The notes under the pieces: generated by a model
Databases searched by the model: none
The model's input: only the letters and a program-made list of their open reading frames with translations
What the model was told of the DNA's origin: nothing
Shown here: positions 33,123 through 33,960 of the stretch, one piece after another
How the letters are laid out: every line of letters begins with the position of its first letter
How positions within the stretch are numbered: the first letter of the stretch is position 1
Assembly (NCBI GenBank): GCA_002025975.1
Contig: MWOU01000241.1
Span: 1-33,960 of the forward strand
Reading direction: 5' to 3'
DNA: 33,960 nucleotides
From: Prochlorococcus sp. HOT208_60m_813B04
GTDB lineage: Bacteria > Cyanobacteriota > Cyanobacteriia > PCC-6307 > Cyanobiaceae
Made by a program: the position numbers and the translations under genes

Positions 33123-33602
33123 ATGCAAGTTGACGTACAAAATACTACTGTCCTTTCCGCGGACGGATCATCCATAAAACTAGGTGAATATTCAGGGGAA
33201 GTAATTTTAGTTGTTAATGTAGCTAGTTATTGCGGAAATACTGCTCAGTATGAGGATCTTCAAAAGCTACATGATTTATATTCAAGCAAAGGCCTAAGAA
33301 TACTTGCATTCCCTTGTAATGATTTTGGGAAACAAGAACCCAACTCTCTTTCAGAAATAAAAGATTTTTGCACAACAAATTATGGCGTTAAGTTTGAAAT
33401 CTATGAAAAAGTTCATGCTAAAGGCAATACCACAGAACCATACACAACTCTCAACAAAGTAGAACCTGAAGGAGATGTTGAATGGAATTTCGAAAAGTTT
33501 CTGATAGGAAAAGATAGTAAAGTAATTGCAAGATTCAAACCAGGTGTTAAACCGTTTGACGAAAACTTAATAGCAGCTATCGAGGTAGCTTTAGATTTAT
33601 AA
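33123..33602 (+). CDS. Glutathione peroxidase-family thiol peroxidase
   Basis: A 159-residue Gpx-fold peroxidase that reduces hydroperoxides, probably using thioredoxin. NVASYCGNT (32-40) holds the peroxidatic Cys37 (Cys, not selenocysteine). LAFPCNDFGKQEP (61-73) is the family block, but the normally catalytic Gln of NQFG is Asp67 here. WNFEKFLI (121-128) supplies the Trp. A further Cys83 (DFCTTNYG) lies where the resolving Cys sits in plant/bacterial Gpx. The ATG start is close to the fold's first strand. Confidence 0.93.
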   Translation: MQVDVQNTTVLSADGSSIKLGEYSGEVILVVNVASYCGNTAQYEDLQKLHDLYSSKGLRILAFPCNDFGKQEPNSLSEIKDFCTTNYGVKFEIYEKVHAKGNTTEPYTTLNKVEPEGDVEWNFEKFLIGKDSKVIARFKPGVKPFDENLIAAIEVALDL

Positions 33603-33741
33603 CAACCCTCTTTTAATTCAAATTAAAATATTAAAAATAGAGACTTTTTATATTGAATTTAAAAAATAAAAAATTATTTAAAAAGATATCCTATTTATAG
33701 GATTCAATCAGTTCTAGTATTCTTTAATTTAATTTAAGATC
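33603..33741. other. Short gap between convergent genes
   Basis: About 140 AT-rich bases separate the peroxidase and the acidic tail gene. A weak AT palindrome is likely but I can fix no strong terminator. Confidence 0.5.
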
Positions 33742-33960
33742 TTATTTATTATCAGTATCGACTTCCATATCAATAATTTCATCTTTAAAAGTTCTTTTTT
33801 TAGGTTTAATTGATTTTACTTCTGCCTCTACTATTTCTTCTTTAACTTCACTTTCTTCTGGTTCCTCTGATTTTACTTCTGCCTCTACTATTTCTTCTTT
33901 AACTTCACTTTCTTCTGGTTCCTCTGATTTTACTTCTGCCTCTACTATTTCTTCTTTAAC
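33742..33960 (-). CDS. C-terminal part of a highly acidic repeat protein (runs off the right edge)
   Basis: The last 72 residues of a minus-strand gene. They consist of near-perfect 19-residue repeats of the form VKEEIVEAEVKSEEPEESE, two full copies and a shortened last copy, followed by a basic/acidic end (KPKKRTFKDEIIDMEVDTDNK). The repeat unit is a 57-base tandem DNA repeat. The tail is negatively charged and probably disordered. The main domain lies outside the window, so the protein cannot be named. Confidence 0.85.
   Translation of the reverse strand, partial: VKEEIVEAEVKSEEPEESEVKEEIVEAEVKSEEPEESEVKEEIVEAEVKSIKPKKRTFKDEIIDMEVDTDNK
33841..33960. repeat. 57-bp tandem repeats inside the acidic tail gene
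   Basis: The same 57-base unit starts at 33841 and 33898 and begins again at 33955, i.e. two units and the start of a third, continuing past the window. The copies visible are identical base for base, which points to recent expansion or correction by slippage/recombination. 57 is a multiple of three, so copy-number change keeps the reading frame. Confidence 0.9.

Noticed and set aside
33841..33960. Regularly spaced direct repeats resembling a CRISPR array
   Set aside because: The copies abut without unique spacers, the unit is 57 bases and an open frame runs through all of them; they are protein-coding tandem repeats.

Overview
The window is a compact, very AT-rich, low-GC chromosomal segment that reads as Prochlorococcus (marine picocyanobacterium, most likely a high-light-adapted lineage). 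Reasons: extreme A/T richness with AT-driven codon choice, short intergenic gaps, many TTG starts, a green-lineage CGLD27-type membrane protein, a DUF3318-type protein and a PetP/DUF2862-like protein, and many tiny single-helix membrane proteins. The genus call is inference from composition and gene content; no rRNA or photosystem core gene is present to prove it.

Layout. 1-1075 (minus strand): folP (partial), tpiA and a 58-residue S4-domain protein. 1134-3089 (plus): an MsbA-type ABC exporter and a coiled-coil protein. 3094-6390 (minus): carB. 6499-8940 (plus): a tight four-gene run of a DUF3318 protein, rsfS, a CGLD27 family protein and an AnsA-type asparaginase, followed by initiator tRNA-Met at 8985-9061. 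9425-12678 (plus): a small membrane protein, a PetP-like protein and a three-gene ABC-2 exporter operon (ATPase plus two permeases with overlapping starts). 12682-13262 (minus): two overlapping hypothetical genes. 13341-13469: a GC-rich, structured, terminator-ended candidate ncRNA, the best RNA candidate in the window.

13637-18112 mixes a TSUP permease, an HNH endonuclease, small membrane or secreted proteins and a salvage pair (phosphoribosyltransferase plus nucleoside deoxyribosyltransferase, joined by a TTGA overlap). rpsU (58 aa, TTG start) follows, then an HhH protein. 19039-21614 is an extremely AT-rich accessory block: a uridine-kinase-like P-loop protein, a renalase-like FAD oxidoreductase and a divergent MTHFR-like protein. 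22046-28020 holds small hypothetical genes, peptidase E, a GNAT acetyltransferase, a DUF3303-like protein, three or four tiny membrane proteins, a DCC-family thiol oxidoreductase, an MBL-fold protein with an altered metal motif, and an apparently secreted protein that lacks a canonical start codon.

28072-33960 contains pepN, a zinc-ribbon membrane protein, purT with a small upstream membrane protein, a glutathione peroxidase with an Asp where Gln is usual, and the end of an acidic protein built on perfect 57-bp tandem repeats that run off the window.

Most of the segment is ordinary core genome: pyrimidine/arginine precursor (carB), purine (purT), folate (folP), glycolysis/Calvin cycle (tpiA), ribosome hibernation (rsfS), translation (rpsU, tRNA-fMet) and peptide or asparagine turnover (pepN, pepE, ansA). 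The points most worth a second look are the candidate ncRNA, the missing start codon at 27655-27736, the nucleotide-salvage pair, the AT-rich oxidoreductase/MTHFR-like block and the tandem-repeat acidic tail.
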